From Ophiothrix spiculata (Eukaryota > Echinodermata > Ophiuroidea > Amphilepidida > Ophiotrichidae), in assembly GCA_000969725.1 (NCBI GenBank), contig JXSR01S019641.1: a stretch of 23,172 bases of DNA. The stretch is one strand, 5' to 3'. This document shows, in pieces, positions 9,958 to 20,263 of the stretch (the first letter of the stretch is position 1; every line of letters starts with the position of its first letter). The position numbers and the translations under genes were made by a program. Below the pieces are notes generated by a model. That model worked only from the letters and a program-made list of their open reading frames with translations, did no database searches and had not been told where the DNA came from.

Positions 9958-10119
9958 TCTGCTCTAATCTTAGCCTGTCTACTAATTGATGAAGCAAAGC
10001 AATCCAGATTGTATTGCAATATCCAGACATGAATATTTCATCATAAATGCCAGATAGGGTTGATTCACTCGATTCTATTCTATCTTGTAAGAAACACAAA
10101 CCACTGCAATATTAATGTG
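9958..10119. repeat. Conserved block b of the tandem unit, identical in copies 1 and 2
   Basis: These 162 bp match 16943-17104 with no difference that I can find, and match 20874-21035 with three. The minus strand has a 71-codon frame spanning most of this block (CFLQDRIESSESTLSG...) in copies 1 and 2, but copy 3 has CAA to TAA within it plus two replacing changes, so a conserved protein is unlikely. Confidence 0.8.
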
Positions 10120-10524
10120 TTGCAAAATCCTCTAGAGATTGACACACGACACAGCTCTGGGCATGTAATTGATTTTGCAGTCAGATTTGGAATCTGCTTC
10201 CACGCGTCAAGATACAGCGTATTGATTAGCTTCAAGGAATGCATCATTAGGGAACCTAACAGCTATGTTACCATGGCAAATTGGGTATGCAATCATTGGC
10301 TGACACAAAAATGCAGATACACAATTGTAATAAGTCATGTTCCGGAAAACCTTTTACTATTTTGACCAAATACTTGATAATTATAGACTTTGGATTCGAC
10401 TGAACTTAAGTGATACTGTTACTATTAGAAAATTATTGAATACTTTATGGGATATAGTATTGATGAAATATTTGTGGAATTTTGAGGATTCCTCTTTCAA
10501 TTATACATCACTGCCAATGTTCAC

Positions 10525-11514
10525 ATAAGACAAGGTTCGAGATTAGACCCCGATTTGACTGCCAAAAGTGTGACAAAATTATTTAGGGGTGAAAAAATTA
10601 GTAAAAAGTATGTAAATATATCATTTCTAAGGTACAAATATCCATAGTTTCTGATTATGCAACCAAAAATCCCCTATCCTTTATAGTTTTTTCGGAAATA
10701 TATGGTTTTCATCCATTTTTGGTCAAAAATGGGCACTTTTCGGTGACAAAAATATTTTACCAACCATAACATTTTGCCCTGTACACCTAAAACACATGGT
10801 GAAATCAATCTTTTATATCATATTTTGCATAATTCATACTAAAATACTTCAAATACAACCATTTTAAATCAAATTGTTTGCATCGTTTGCTTGTAATGTA
10901 CACTCAAAATCAATGTTTCGCGTGACAAAAGTAGTCCGAAAATACGGTGTTTTTCCAGAAAATCGAACAAAAAATCAACATAAAATCTTATAGGAAGGTT
11001 CTACAGACTTCATTTACCCCTCATTTTGTGTGTAAATTAACTGTCTTTAAGTTTATACCCTTTTTAAACACATTCACTCCTTTAAAGATGAAGAAAATTT
11101 CATATATGTTACCCCTACCCCTTAATTTTTCAAAGTGTGAAAAAATTATGGCCGTTTGTTAAAAAAATTTGCATTTTTTTGTTTCAAGCCCTATGGACAT
11201 AAAATTCAAAAGGAATATGATCAGGACTATTGCCCATGAGGCTATTATACTTATTTTTGCTTAGGATGTTTAATAAAAAAATGCAAATTTTTTTAACAAT
11301 TGGATTTGCCCGTTTTTACCCCAGTTCTGACCATCTCGGCCCTGTATTAGTCAATGGAGGAAATTTCAAGTTCAAGATTAAGCATTTTTGCCTTCACATT
11401 GAATTCTACACAAAATTTTAGCCTAGAAACATGTGTCATTCTTTATTTCAAGAATTTTTATTTTTTGCCATTTTTGGCAGTAAAATCGGGGTCAAATCTC
11501 GAACCTTGTCATAA
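10525..11514. mobile_element. 982-bp non-autonomous DNA transposon with 39-bp inverted ends and ATAA duplication
   Basis: The element proper is 10529-11510. Its first 39 bases (GACAAGGTTCGAGATT...CTGCCAAAA) are the reverse complement of the last 39 (11472-11510) with two mismatches. ATAA flanks it on both sides (10525-10528, 11511-11514), and copy 3 of the array has a single ATAA at the matching place near 21455, so this is a real insertion with a 4-bp target duplication. The interior is AT-rich, with TTTTT/AAAAA-based palindromes and no domain-bearing ORF. The longest frame (10947-11162, +) is Lys/Phe-rich with no recognisable motif. A 4-bp duplication fits several superfamilies (Chapaev- or Sola-like among them); the ends alone do not decide which. 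Confidence 0.88.
11157..11298. repeat. 24-bp perfect inverted repeat inside the 982-bp element
   Basis: TGTTAAAAAAATTTGCATTTTTTT at 11157-11180 is repeated exactly in reverse complement at 11275-11298, with 94 bp between. It is off-centre within the element, so it is not part of the terminal repeats. Confidence 0.85.
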
Positions 11515-12274
11515 AGACACTTCTGCACTTGCATATAATCAAATGTCTTTTTACATATATCTGTTTTCAGAGAAATAATGTAATCTAATACCTTTTTTAC
11601 TAAGCCTTATTCAGACCATTGCCTTTGAAATAGCAGACCCATTTTTTAAAATTCACAACCAAAATCATTAAAACAGTGCAAAACTGTAAAATAACCTTGA
11701 ACTTCATGGCTATTCTTATTTTCATTTATTCGCATGCAAATGATGTCTAAGACAATGCCTTCACAGCAGGCCAGCCTCTTGCATTGATATGTAACAGGAG
11801 AATCAATGAGAAGTATTGTGATGACATCCCCTATTTCAATTGAATGTTAAGTTACAATTTGAAATCTTATCATAAATTCCCACACAAATGGAATTCTGCA
11901 TGACATCTTCATTAAGTGGTTTCTAAGAAACAGTTGATGTCTCTTCCATTTTCAATGGCATGCATGATTGATCATTTCTTTTTTGATTTCAAAAAGATCA
12001 TTACCTAGACCTTTAAATAAAATTTGAAAGAGAATGAAATGAAATTCAACTTAGTCCTACTTTCATAAATGACTCCAGCCAATTAATGTGAAATCCATTA
12101 TCACGTATAGCGTGCTAATTCCATTCTTGCTGAATATTTTCTTTTGACATGAATTGATTGATTGGTTAGGTTACTCCAGTCATTTCTGATGTTTCCTGTC
12201 CATTTATTGGGTAAATGCCATAGCGACTGATATTTCTAAAAATTTTGCTAAACAACTCATTTTCCAATACAATT

Positions 12275-12456
12275 AGGTATTCAAACATGCTACAGAGTTG
12301 TTCATCGCTAATCAACAACGATGCATCCATGCGTCTGCGTATTTTTTATCGCGCGAGGGTGGCTTTAGCCACCCGAGTGTGATAAAAATACGCCGACGCA
12401 TCGGATGCAGAGTTGTTGATTAGCGATGAACAACTCTGTAGCATGTTTGAATACCT
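12275..12456. repeat. 182-bp near-perfect palindrome (foldback element)
   Basis: The outer 45 bases on each side (starting AGGTATTCAAACATGCTAC) match exactly in inverted orientation. The inner 45 on each side match imperfectly, ending in GGGTGGCT-TT-AGCCACCC at the centre (12357-12374). The axis of the outer arms and of the central hairpin coincides at 12365/12366, so the inner arms have no net length difference. It could extrude as a cruciform or fold as RNA. Confidence 0.92.
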
Positions 12457-12600
12457 TTCAACAACGAAAATCTTCCTGAAAACGTATCAAAAATGTTTTC
12501 AATTTTAAAAGATATATATCTTAATAAAAATACTTTGAAGAATCTGAAACAAAATGCTAGTTTTTAAATGGTTGTTGTTTTGTCATTTTCAAATGTTCCC

Positions 12601-12648
12601 ATGCGCCAGCATGTGCCCATGCGCCGATGCGCCATGTTCCCATGCGCC
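12601..12648. repeat. Four ATGCGCC repeats
   Basis: ATGCGCC occurs at 12601, 12619, 12627 and 12642 in a 48-bp stretch of otherwise AT-rich DNA. The unit resembles half of an NRF1-type GCGCATGCGC site. Function is unproven. Confidence 0.6.
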
Positions 12649-13068
12649 GATTTATGTGCAATGCGTAAACGCACCTCCGTATACGCTAAGGATGGGTTAT
12701 TCCGTGTATTTTCTCTTACGTGTAACGTATTCTTGAATGCGTGCATTTATCGTGTACATGTATCAGATCAACTCAAAACCAAAGGTCAATGGCCGAACGA
12801 ACAGCATTTGCCAACAGTTGAAGCTTAACCCGGGATTCAGGATAGGGACTCGGTTGCGAGTTTACCCAGTTTGTGAGTTGTGAAATTGAATAAAATCCTT
12901 TCAAATATTGAACTGGAAAATTGTTTCTTTTTCATTTTGTTTACATTTTGAAATGTTCGTTATCGTAAACATCGAGTCTCGCAAGCTGTCATTTCCTGCG
13001 GTCATCTTTTTAACTGCCCTGGAGGGATATCACCATTGCCTCAATAGAGCGTACCCAAAATGTTCGAT

Positions 13069-13080
13069 TGCGCATGCGTG
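13069..13080. promoter_or_regulatory. NRF1-like site in a CpG-richer patch
   Basis: TGCGCATGCGTG differs by one base from the palindromic NRF1 consensus YGCGCAYGCGCR. It lies in the most CpG-rich part of the window (about 13060-13160, with CGCGAAAAAGG and GGCGGCGACC), ahead of an ATG at 13168 and a GTAAGG at 13218 on the plus strand. That would be consistent with a promoter and first exon, but the frame yields only 16 codons before the donor and no downstream exon was found. It also lies inside the 1.3-kb insertion. Confidence 0.3.
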
Positions 13081-13423
13081 GTTACGTGGCAGCTTACTCT
13101 GCAATTTTATGACTGAAAGTGCTCCTCGCGAAAAAGGAATCGGCAGGCGGCGACCATAACATACAAAATGGTGCCTCAATGTTTACAATGCGTAGTGACG
13201 ATTTGCCTATATGGCAAGTAAGGGAAACATTCACAGTAAGAAACTGATTTTCACCAAGGTTAAAAATAAAATTTTAAGGTTTGTATTAAAAAAGAACTTC
13301 AATTTTGAAGTATTATGTAAAATTGTAGTTTCATTGGCGGTCATAGTGTAAATATTAACGTGAGAGTTAAATGTGCTTTGAAATTTCGTTTCATCCGTGT
13401 ACACGTATACCACTTATTTGTTA

Positions 13424-13463
13424 CGTGTAACGCATCATGCGTGCGTGTAACGCATCATGCGTG
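13424..13463. repeat. Two perfect 20-bp direct repeats, each containing a palindrome
   Basis: CGTGTAACGCATCATGCGTG occurs twice head to tail. Each copy contains ACGCAT-C-ATGCGT, a 13-base palindrome that could be a dimeric protein binding site. A weaker relative, ACGTGTAACGTATTCTTGAATGC, lies at about 12718. Confidence 0.85.
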
Positions 13464-13620
13464 TAATGTGCCCAACCTTACTGTGCCGCGCGTGACGAGC
13501 TTATTTGAATATCAACTGCGGATTCATCACAAATCAACAATGGTACGCTCCTGTATAAGGAGATACAGTGAGTTGTTGAATTGCAAATGAATGTCATTAA
13601 CAGTCACTCCTCATTATAAC

Positions 13621-14086
13621 TGTTCCTGCTCAGGCTGTATGACATGCCATAGATGAAAAGGATCCGTGAAATTGGCACAAAAAGTTTTTGAAAATGTGTG
13701 AGAAAGATGTTTTTTCTTGCTAAATTCTGCCAATTTTCAACCTCAGCTATTGGTTTTGATGCATATCTTCAACAACTTTGGTCAAATTGGCATGAGCTTA
13801 GAAACCTTGAAGGAAACACTGGTCCCAACCATTTCTTCCTAATATAACATATTTTAAAGTCATCAAAAGAAATTTTTACAAATATTGACTGTTCATCAGG
13901 TGGATAGTTGTGTCTATTACTTAGGTGTGTTCTTGTGACCGCAGATCTATTTTCCTGAATATTGAGCAGTCAATATTTGATCTACATAACTTGCTTCAAA
14001 AGAAACAGGTATTTGTCAAAAATTAGAAGTAGGAATTAAACAGATTTATATCTTACAAAATGTGCCTACCATTCTTGACATAAAAC
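13621..14086. other. Copy-1-only block of ~465 bp
   Basis: Copy 1 has this block between CTCATTATAAC (13610-13620) and AACCACATAAAATCTTTCCC. Copy 2 joins TTATTATAAC directly to AACAAAAATCTTTCCC near 18010. ATAAC-like sequence at both borders (ATAAC and ATAAAAC) could be a target duplication, but a deletion in copy 2 is equally possible. No terminal repeats or ORF were found. Confidence 0.5.
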
Positions 14087-14928
14087 AACCACATAAAATC
14101 TTTCCCTCATGAAAACACAATGTTGAATAAATTATGACACAACTGTGGCGATGTCACTCATTCAAAACCTCCATCACCTAAAAAAGATATATGAGAGTAA
14201 TAAGTGACACATTGAACAATTCTGAGCAAGCCATCTTCCGGATTAATGTATGGCAGATAAGCAACAAAGCTTAATGATCCAGGATGGCATTCATTCATAA
14301 TATTGATAAGCCCTGGAGTGTTCCGTTTAGCAATAATAATAAACTGTTTCAATTTGTCACAACAAACACAATCCTATAAAGCTATTTAGCATGTTACTAA
14401 AACACCCCTGTCAAAGCTTACACTTATCCTAACTGACACAACAAATCAACTTGAACACAATTTTTAAAAACAAATCATAAAAAACGTCTATTGTGAAACA
14501 AAACACATCACCTGAAGCCGTCGCTTTTTGTTATACCTAGAGGTAAATGAACGGCTAATACATCCCAAATTCACTAGTTTAATTATAGGAGCTCAGATTG
14601 GAAATGTAGAAGAAATGTGAACATCAATATTCCACTCATAATGTCACATAATTATTAAGTGCTTAACCTGAATTTAATGCAGGAAACAATACAAAGATAT
14701 GTTGCAAAATGCCTCTTGTGCGCTGCCGTGCATAAATACACCACACTGGGAAAAGCATGTTATATATGCATGGTGCTTTACTCAACATAGAGAGTTACAC
14801 GTATTGACTCACAATTTTTTAATTTCAAAGGATACATATTCAAATCGACATTAAAAATCATTTCGTTTTCTTTTGCTCCTTTTACAATTTACCTTTGCAT
14901 TATACCTTTTTGACATTTTCATATGATT

Positions 14929-15168
14929 TTAAGTTCTCTGTGCTGCCATATATTGCTGAATAAACTTCAAGCAAGCCAGCATAATGCTAACATTACAAAT
15001 CACATCACGCAAAATATGTGCAGCTCGAAGCTTGACAAAAATATTGTTGTGATCTGTTATACATACATCTTCACGTTTTGGGTTTGTACAGTTTATACTT
15101 GAAATACAGAACTTGCAGTGTACAGCATATCTATAGTGATGCTTAACTTTTCCATTTTTTGTAATCAA
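14929..15168 (-). pseudogene. Possible remnant of a zinc-finger (BED-like) transposase N-terminus
   Basis: This minus-strand frame contains HYRYAVHCKFCISSINCTN followed by KREDVCITDHNN and a later His. CxxC preceded by basic/aromatic residues and followed by a short polar segment and His resembles, loosely, the BED finger at the start of hAT transposases, but the Cys/His spacing does not fit well. Copy 2 has the same segment (about 18988-19107, MGKFYSHYRYAVPCKFC...) with an 11-bp insertion that breaks the frame after DHNN. No downstream catalytic region was found. It may also be a chance frame. Confidence 0.25.
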
Positions 15169-16312
15169 TATATTTTTTGAGATTTGAGGTTATTATATTA
15201 TTCTATTAGAGTGTGTCACTAGATTTTCTTGTCCAAATCATTTATGTCAAGTTGGTCAGTTCCATGAAATATTACGGTCCTTTTGCAGAATTAGAATTGA
15301 ATCTTGCATATGTGGCTGACTGTACAAAAACACATTAGAACGCAAGCATAACACACGTATTCCCAACTCAGCTTTTCTTGCCGGTCATGGAACATTGACT
15401 TGCCTTACAAATGGCTTTTCTCCCTGAAGCAGACAGGACTCTCACAAATATTCTACTCAGACCTCTTAAGAGACGGAAAATGAAGTCATTAAACTCCTAC
15501 ACCTGCATTTACGCTAAAAGAATAGACACTCTGCAATGCCTAATAAAACGAATAACAGACTGAATTCTGTAAGCAAAATCAAACCAAATAACGGGTCTTT
15601 TAAGGACATTACTCAAAGTAAACCACTTTCCCTTAAATGGTGATTTCAAGTTGGAAAAGAGTGATGGACTTGCAAATTATTTACTTTCTCTGCTGACATG
15701 ATACAATAGAAACATTAGAAACACACAACTGCCCGAGTATTAAGTACCGTAGTCAAGTCAATAACAAAAGCAAGGAAACGGGACAAATGGCCGTAATGCA
15801 ATTTCAACCAATCGTAAGTGACCAGTACTAACGGGTTTAGTCTACTTTACAATGAATGGCTTTTTCAATTCTGTCTGGCAATGATACAAACAATTCTGTA
15901 GGAGATTTCATGTGCATGGTAATTTCAATCTGTATTCAATGTAGATTCAATTTATGCAGCGTCCACACACAATGGTCTAAACACTTACAAGTATACTGAG
16001 ACTTGAAAATCTTACTTGCAAGCTTTTTATCAATTTCCTTGACAAAAATGCATGCAGCACGTGTCTTGGCATTTGAAATTAATTTTGGTTTGCTATTTAA
16101 GTTTTAAACCTATAACATCATAGCATGAACCAAATGGTCAGTTTGAAAATTATATGTTAAAGTCAAATAGTTAATATACAAATAAAGATATACATTAGCT
16201 AAATTACTTTTATGTTTTTTATGTTTGTTAAGTATTATTTATATTCTTGTATTATTACAAGCAACTTTAGAAGCAAAAACACCATTTCAAATGGACAAAT
16301 CAAAAACGTAAA

Positions 16313-19300
16313 TTTACAATTTAATTCAATTCAGGCACACTATGTCTTGTGGACTGTAAATCCATACATTATTCATTTTGATAGTCCCTACAATCATATA
16401 TACTATAGCCCAGCCACTCACAGGTATTTTTATATATAGTAACGTTAACACATCTTATTGCACTATTAAATTACCAGTTAAATACATCAAGAGTAAAAAC
16501 AAAGCCATATTGAAACAAGTGATACATGATACCTACGTTTTAAATGACATTACTTCTAAATGCAACTTCATTTTGACATGCACAACAGAGAGCAGATTTC
16601 AATTAAACAGGTTAGACTCGCTGTTTGCCACTATTCTAGTCATAGCAGACAGCTTCCGTGGCTGCACGTACTACACAAAGGTGTTAAAAATCACTGGTTG
16701 CAATCTGAGTGTAGTAAATTACACTGGGACAAACCTACCACAGGCTATGCACGAACTAAGAGTCTCTTGTTTCCAACGTAGTTGACTTCTATCTTAAGAG
16801 AATCAATTAAATATTTAAGAAAGATACCAATTGGCAAGATAAATTTAGCACTATAGAGAAGAAATTATTCAATTAATCATACAGGAAGAAAAGGGAGACG
16901 TAGAAAATTGAATTTCAATTACAGAAATGGATTTTCCAAATGTCTGCTCTAATCTTAGCCTGTCTACTAATTGATGAAGCAAAGCAATCCAGATTGTATT
17001 GCAATATCCAGACATGAATATTTCATCATAAATGCCAGATAGGGTTGATTCACTCGATTCTATTCTATCTTGTAAGAAACACAAACCACTGCAATATTAA
17101 TGTGTGGGGCACCAACCAGGCATGCTGCAAAATCCTCTAGAGATTGACACACGACACAGCTCTGGGCATGTAATTGATTTTGCAGTCAGATTTGGAATCT
17201 GCTTCCACGCGTCAAGATATGGCGTATTGATTTGCTTCAAGGAACGTACGCCTCGCTAGGGAACCTAACAGCTATGTTACCATGGTAAATTGGGTATGCA
17301 ATCTTTCGCTGACACAAAAATGCAGATTCACAATTGTAATAAGCCATGTTCAGGAAAACTTTTACTATTTTGACCAAATATTTGATAATTATAGACTTCG
17401 GACTGAACTTGAGTGAGTGATAATATGACAGAAATTTCTATTAGGAAATTGTGAGTACTTTACGGGAAATAAATGCCAGTTTATGTACAGTTGATGTATC
17501 TTCCATTTTCAATGCATGATTGATGATTTCTTTTTTGATTTCCAAAAGATCATTACCTAGGCCTTTAAATAAAATTTTAATGAAAATGAAACAAAATTCA
17601 ACTGAGTCCTACTTTCATAAATGACTCCACCCAATAAATGTGAATCCATTATCACGCATAGCGTGCTAATTACATTTCTTGCTGAATATTTTCTTTTGAC
17701 ATGAATTTATTGATTGGTAAGGTTACTCCAGTCATTTCTGATCTTTCCTGTCCATAAGACGTAAGACATAAGAATTTATTTCTTCCACATATGCAAAATT
17801 ACAGTAACAACATATCCAAAATAGTACAATCAACTGTATCAAACATTGTGGAGGAGAACTGGGAAATAAGCATTAAGCCTGTCGGGTCCCAGACTCCATA
17901 TGTTGGGTAAATGCCATAGTTACTAACTGATACTTTTAATTACTAAACAACTCATTTTCCAATACAATTGCAAATGAATGACATGAGAAGTCACTCTTTA
18001 TTATAACAACAAAAATCTTTCCCTCACGAAAACATCATGGTGCATTTCCACAATTTTGAATTAATTATGACACAACTGTGACAATGTCTCTCATTCAAAA
18101 CCTGCATCACCTAAACACAGATATATGGGTAAGCGAGTTAAACCGACACATTGATCAATTCTGAAGTGAGCAAGCCATCTTCGGAATTAATGTATGGCAG
18201 AAAAGCAACAATGCTTATGCTCCGGGATTAATTGCAATCATTCATAACATTGATAAGCCCCGGAGTGTGCCGTGAAGCAGTCCATTATCCAACACAACCT
18301 TTCTTGCACTAATAAACTGTTTCAATTTGTCACAACAAACATGATGCTATAATAGCTAATAGCATCTTATTAAAACACGCCTATCAAAGCTTACACTTAT
18401 CCTAACTGACGCATCTAATCAACTTGAACACAGTTTTTAAAAACAAATCATAAAAACGTCTATTGTGAAACAAAGGACATCACCTGAAGCAGTTGCTTTT
18501 TGTTATACTGAGGTAAGTGAACGGCTAATACATCCCAAATTTTCTACTTTAATGTTTATAGGAGCTCAGATTGGAAATGAGTCAACAGTTGAAGAAATGT
18601 GAACATCAATATTCCACTCATAATGTCACATAATTATTAAGATCTGTTGCAAAATGCCTCTTGCGCGCTGCCGTGCGTAAATACACCATACTTGTAGCAT
18701 GTTACATTATGCATGGTTCTTTATCACCGTATTGAGAGTTACACATATGTATTAACTCGCAGATGTCTTCAATTTCAAAATCATGTCATTTCCATTTGCT
18801 CTGTTTACAATTTACCTTTGTGTTATATTACTTTCAACATTTTGACATTTTCATATATGATTTTAAGTTCTCTGTGCTGCCATATTGTTGAATAAAACTT
18901 CAAGCAAGCCAGCATAATGCTAATATTACAAATCACAACACGCAAAATATATGCAGCTCGAAGCTTGACAAAAATCTTTGCATAATATTGTTGTGATCTG
19001 TTATACATACATCTTCACGTTTTTGGTTTGTACAGTTTATACTTGAAATACAGAACTTGCAGGGTACAGCATATCTATAGTGACTGTAAAATTTTCCCAT
19101 TTTTTGTAATCAATGGATTTATTTGAGATTTGCAGTTATTTTATTATTCTATTAGAGTGTTTTACTAGAATTTCATATCCAAATCATGGTTATATATGCC
19201 AAATTGGTAGGCTCCATGAAATATTATGTCCCTTTTGCAGAATTAGAATTGACTCTTGCAAATGGATGTGGTTGACTGTACAAAAAACATTAGAACACAA

Positions 19301-20263
19301 GCAAATCAGTGGAATGAGAACACACATATTCCTAACTCAGCTTTTCTTGCCGGTTATGGAACATTGACTCGTCTCACAAATTGCTTTTCTCCCTGAAGCA
19401 GACAGGACTCTCACAAATATTCTACTCAGACCTCTTAAGAGACAGAAAATGAAGTCATTAAACTCCTACACCTGCATTTACGCTAAAAGAATAGACACTC
19501 TGCAATGCCTAATAAAACGAATAACAGGCTGAATTCTGTAAGCAAAATCAAACCAAATAACAAGTCTTATAAGGACATTACTCAAAGTAAACCACTTTCC
19601 CTTAAATGATGATTTCAAGTTGGAAAAGAGTGATGGATTTGCAAATTATTTACTTTCTGTGCTGACATGATATAATAGAAACATTAGAAACACACAACTG
19701 GCCGAGTATTAAGTACCGTAGTCAAGTCAGTAACAACAAAAACAAGGAAACAGAACAAATGGCCGTAATGCCATTTCAACCAATCACAAGTGACCGGTAC
19801 TAGCGGGTTTAGTCTACTTTACAATGAATGGCTTTTTCAATTCTGTCTGGCACTGATACAAACAATTCTATGGGAGATATCATGTGCATGGTAATTTCAA
19901 TCTGTATTCAATGTAGATTCAATTTATGCAGCATCCACACACAATGGTTCCAATACTTACAACTCTACTGAGACTTGAAAATCTTACTTGGCAAGCTAAA
20001 TATCAATTTCCTTGACAAAATTGATTATTCAGCAAACTTTTGGTCTATGGTGGCATTGAAATAAATTATGTAAGTTTGCTATTATAGAAGAAAACCCAAT
20101 AGCATCATGAAGATATGGTCAGTTTCATAATTTCATGAGGAGGTCAAATAGTTTATATACAAATAAAGATATACACTCAGCTAAAATTACTTTAATATTT
20201 TTTGTATTATTATTACAAGCTACCTTATAAACAAAAAACACTATTTCAAATGCAAGAATCTAA
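16313..20263. repeat. Tandem ~4-kb unit, copy 2
   Basis: About 3.95 kb. It matches copy 1 in order: the GCAACTTCATTTTGACATGC block at 16562, the 162-bp invariant block at 16943-17104, the AAGAAACAC...CTCTAGAGATTGACAC segment, the GAAAGCTTTT/CTTAAATAAAATTT segments, the CCCTGAAGCAGACAGGACTC block near 19393 and the AATAAAGATATACA end near 20165. It lacks the region equivalent to copy 1's 10450-11930 outside the insert, replaced by a direct join near 17480, and carries one private insertion (17757-17894). It lacks both large inserts of copy 1 and supplies the empty site for the one at 12275. Confidence 0.85.
17751..17900 (-). mobile_element. 138-bp LINE-tail-like retroposon in copy 2
   Basis: The extra sequence 17757-17894 is bounded by TCCATA on both sides (17751-17756, 17895-17900). 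Copy 1 has one TCCATT followed by TATTGGGTAAATGCC (about 12199) at the same place. On the minus strand the insert ends GAAATAAATTCTTATGTCTTACGTCTTA, meaning an AATAAA-like signal followed by two TTAYGTC units. Short-repeat tails like this are typical of 5'-truncated LINE copies. The family is not identified. Confidence 0.6.

Larger units (their letters stand above)
12271..13582. mobile_element. 1.3-kb CpG-richer insertion flanked by AATT
   Basis: Copy 2 of the array reads CCAATACAATTGCAAATGAATG without interruption at about 17960. In copy 1 the same sequence is split between CCAATACAATT (ending 12274) and AATTGCAAATGAATG (from 13579). The 1,304 bp between (12275-13578) is therefore extra and bounded by AATT. 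The insert starts with a 182-bp palindrome, has four ATGCGCC repeats (12601-12648), a CpG-richer core (about 13060-13160) and two 20-bp direct repeats (13424-13463). Its two ends are not clear inverted repeats of each other. It may be one unusual element or a palindromic MITE plus other sequence inserted together. Open frames at 12554-12828, 12908-13159 and 13360-13590 are not recognisable. Confidence 0.75.
9331..16312. repeat. Tandem ~4-kb unit, copy 1 (expanded by insertions)
   Basis: The whole segment is colinear with 16313-20263. The longer span (6,982 bp) is explained by the inserts at 10529-11510 and 12275-13578, a copy-1-only block at about 13621-14086, and a deletion of about 500 bp in copy 2. 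Sequence left of 9331 does not match the sequence left of copies 2 and 3, so 9331 is close to the left edge of the array. Both strands contain open frames of 60-125 codons inside the conserved blocks. Differences between copies fall about equally on changing and silent positions and include stops, so I do not call them genes. Confidence 0.85.

Noticed and set aside
9590..9967. 125-codon plus-strand ORF in array copy 1
   Set aside because: Copies 2 and 3 stop much earlier, no domain is visible, and substitutions show no bias toward silent sites.
9884..10099. 71-codon minus-strand frame (CFLQDRIESSESTLSG...) repeated at 16869-17084
   Set aside because: It looks protein-like, but copy 3 carries an in-frame TAA and two replacing changes in the same block, and the donor-like GT at its end exists only in copy 1.
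10060..10365. 101-codon plus-strand ORF
   Set aside because: The frame is not kept in copies 2 and 3, which have an additional ~18 bp and other indels within it.
13092..13162. First coding exon of the minus-strand gene ending at a GTAAGC near 13090
   Set aside because: It would end in phase 2, and joining to exon A gives a stop (GAA TGA).
13168..13217. Plus-strand first exon (ATG, 16 codons, GTAAGG donor)
   Set aside because: Too short to support without a downstream exon; kept only as part of the promoter-like observation.
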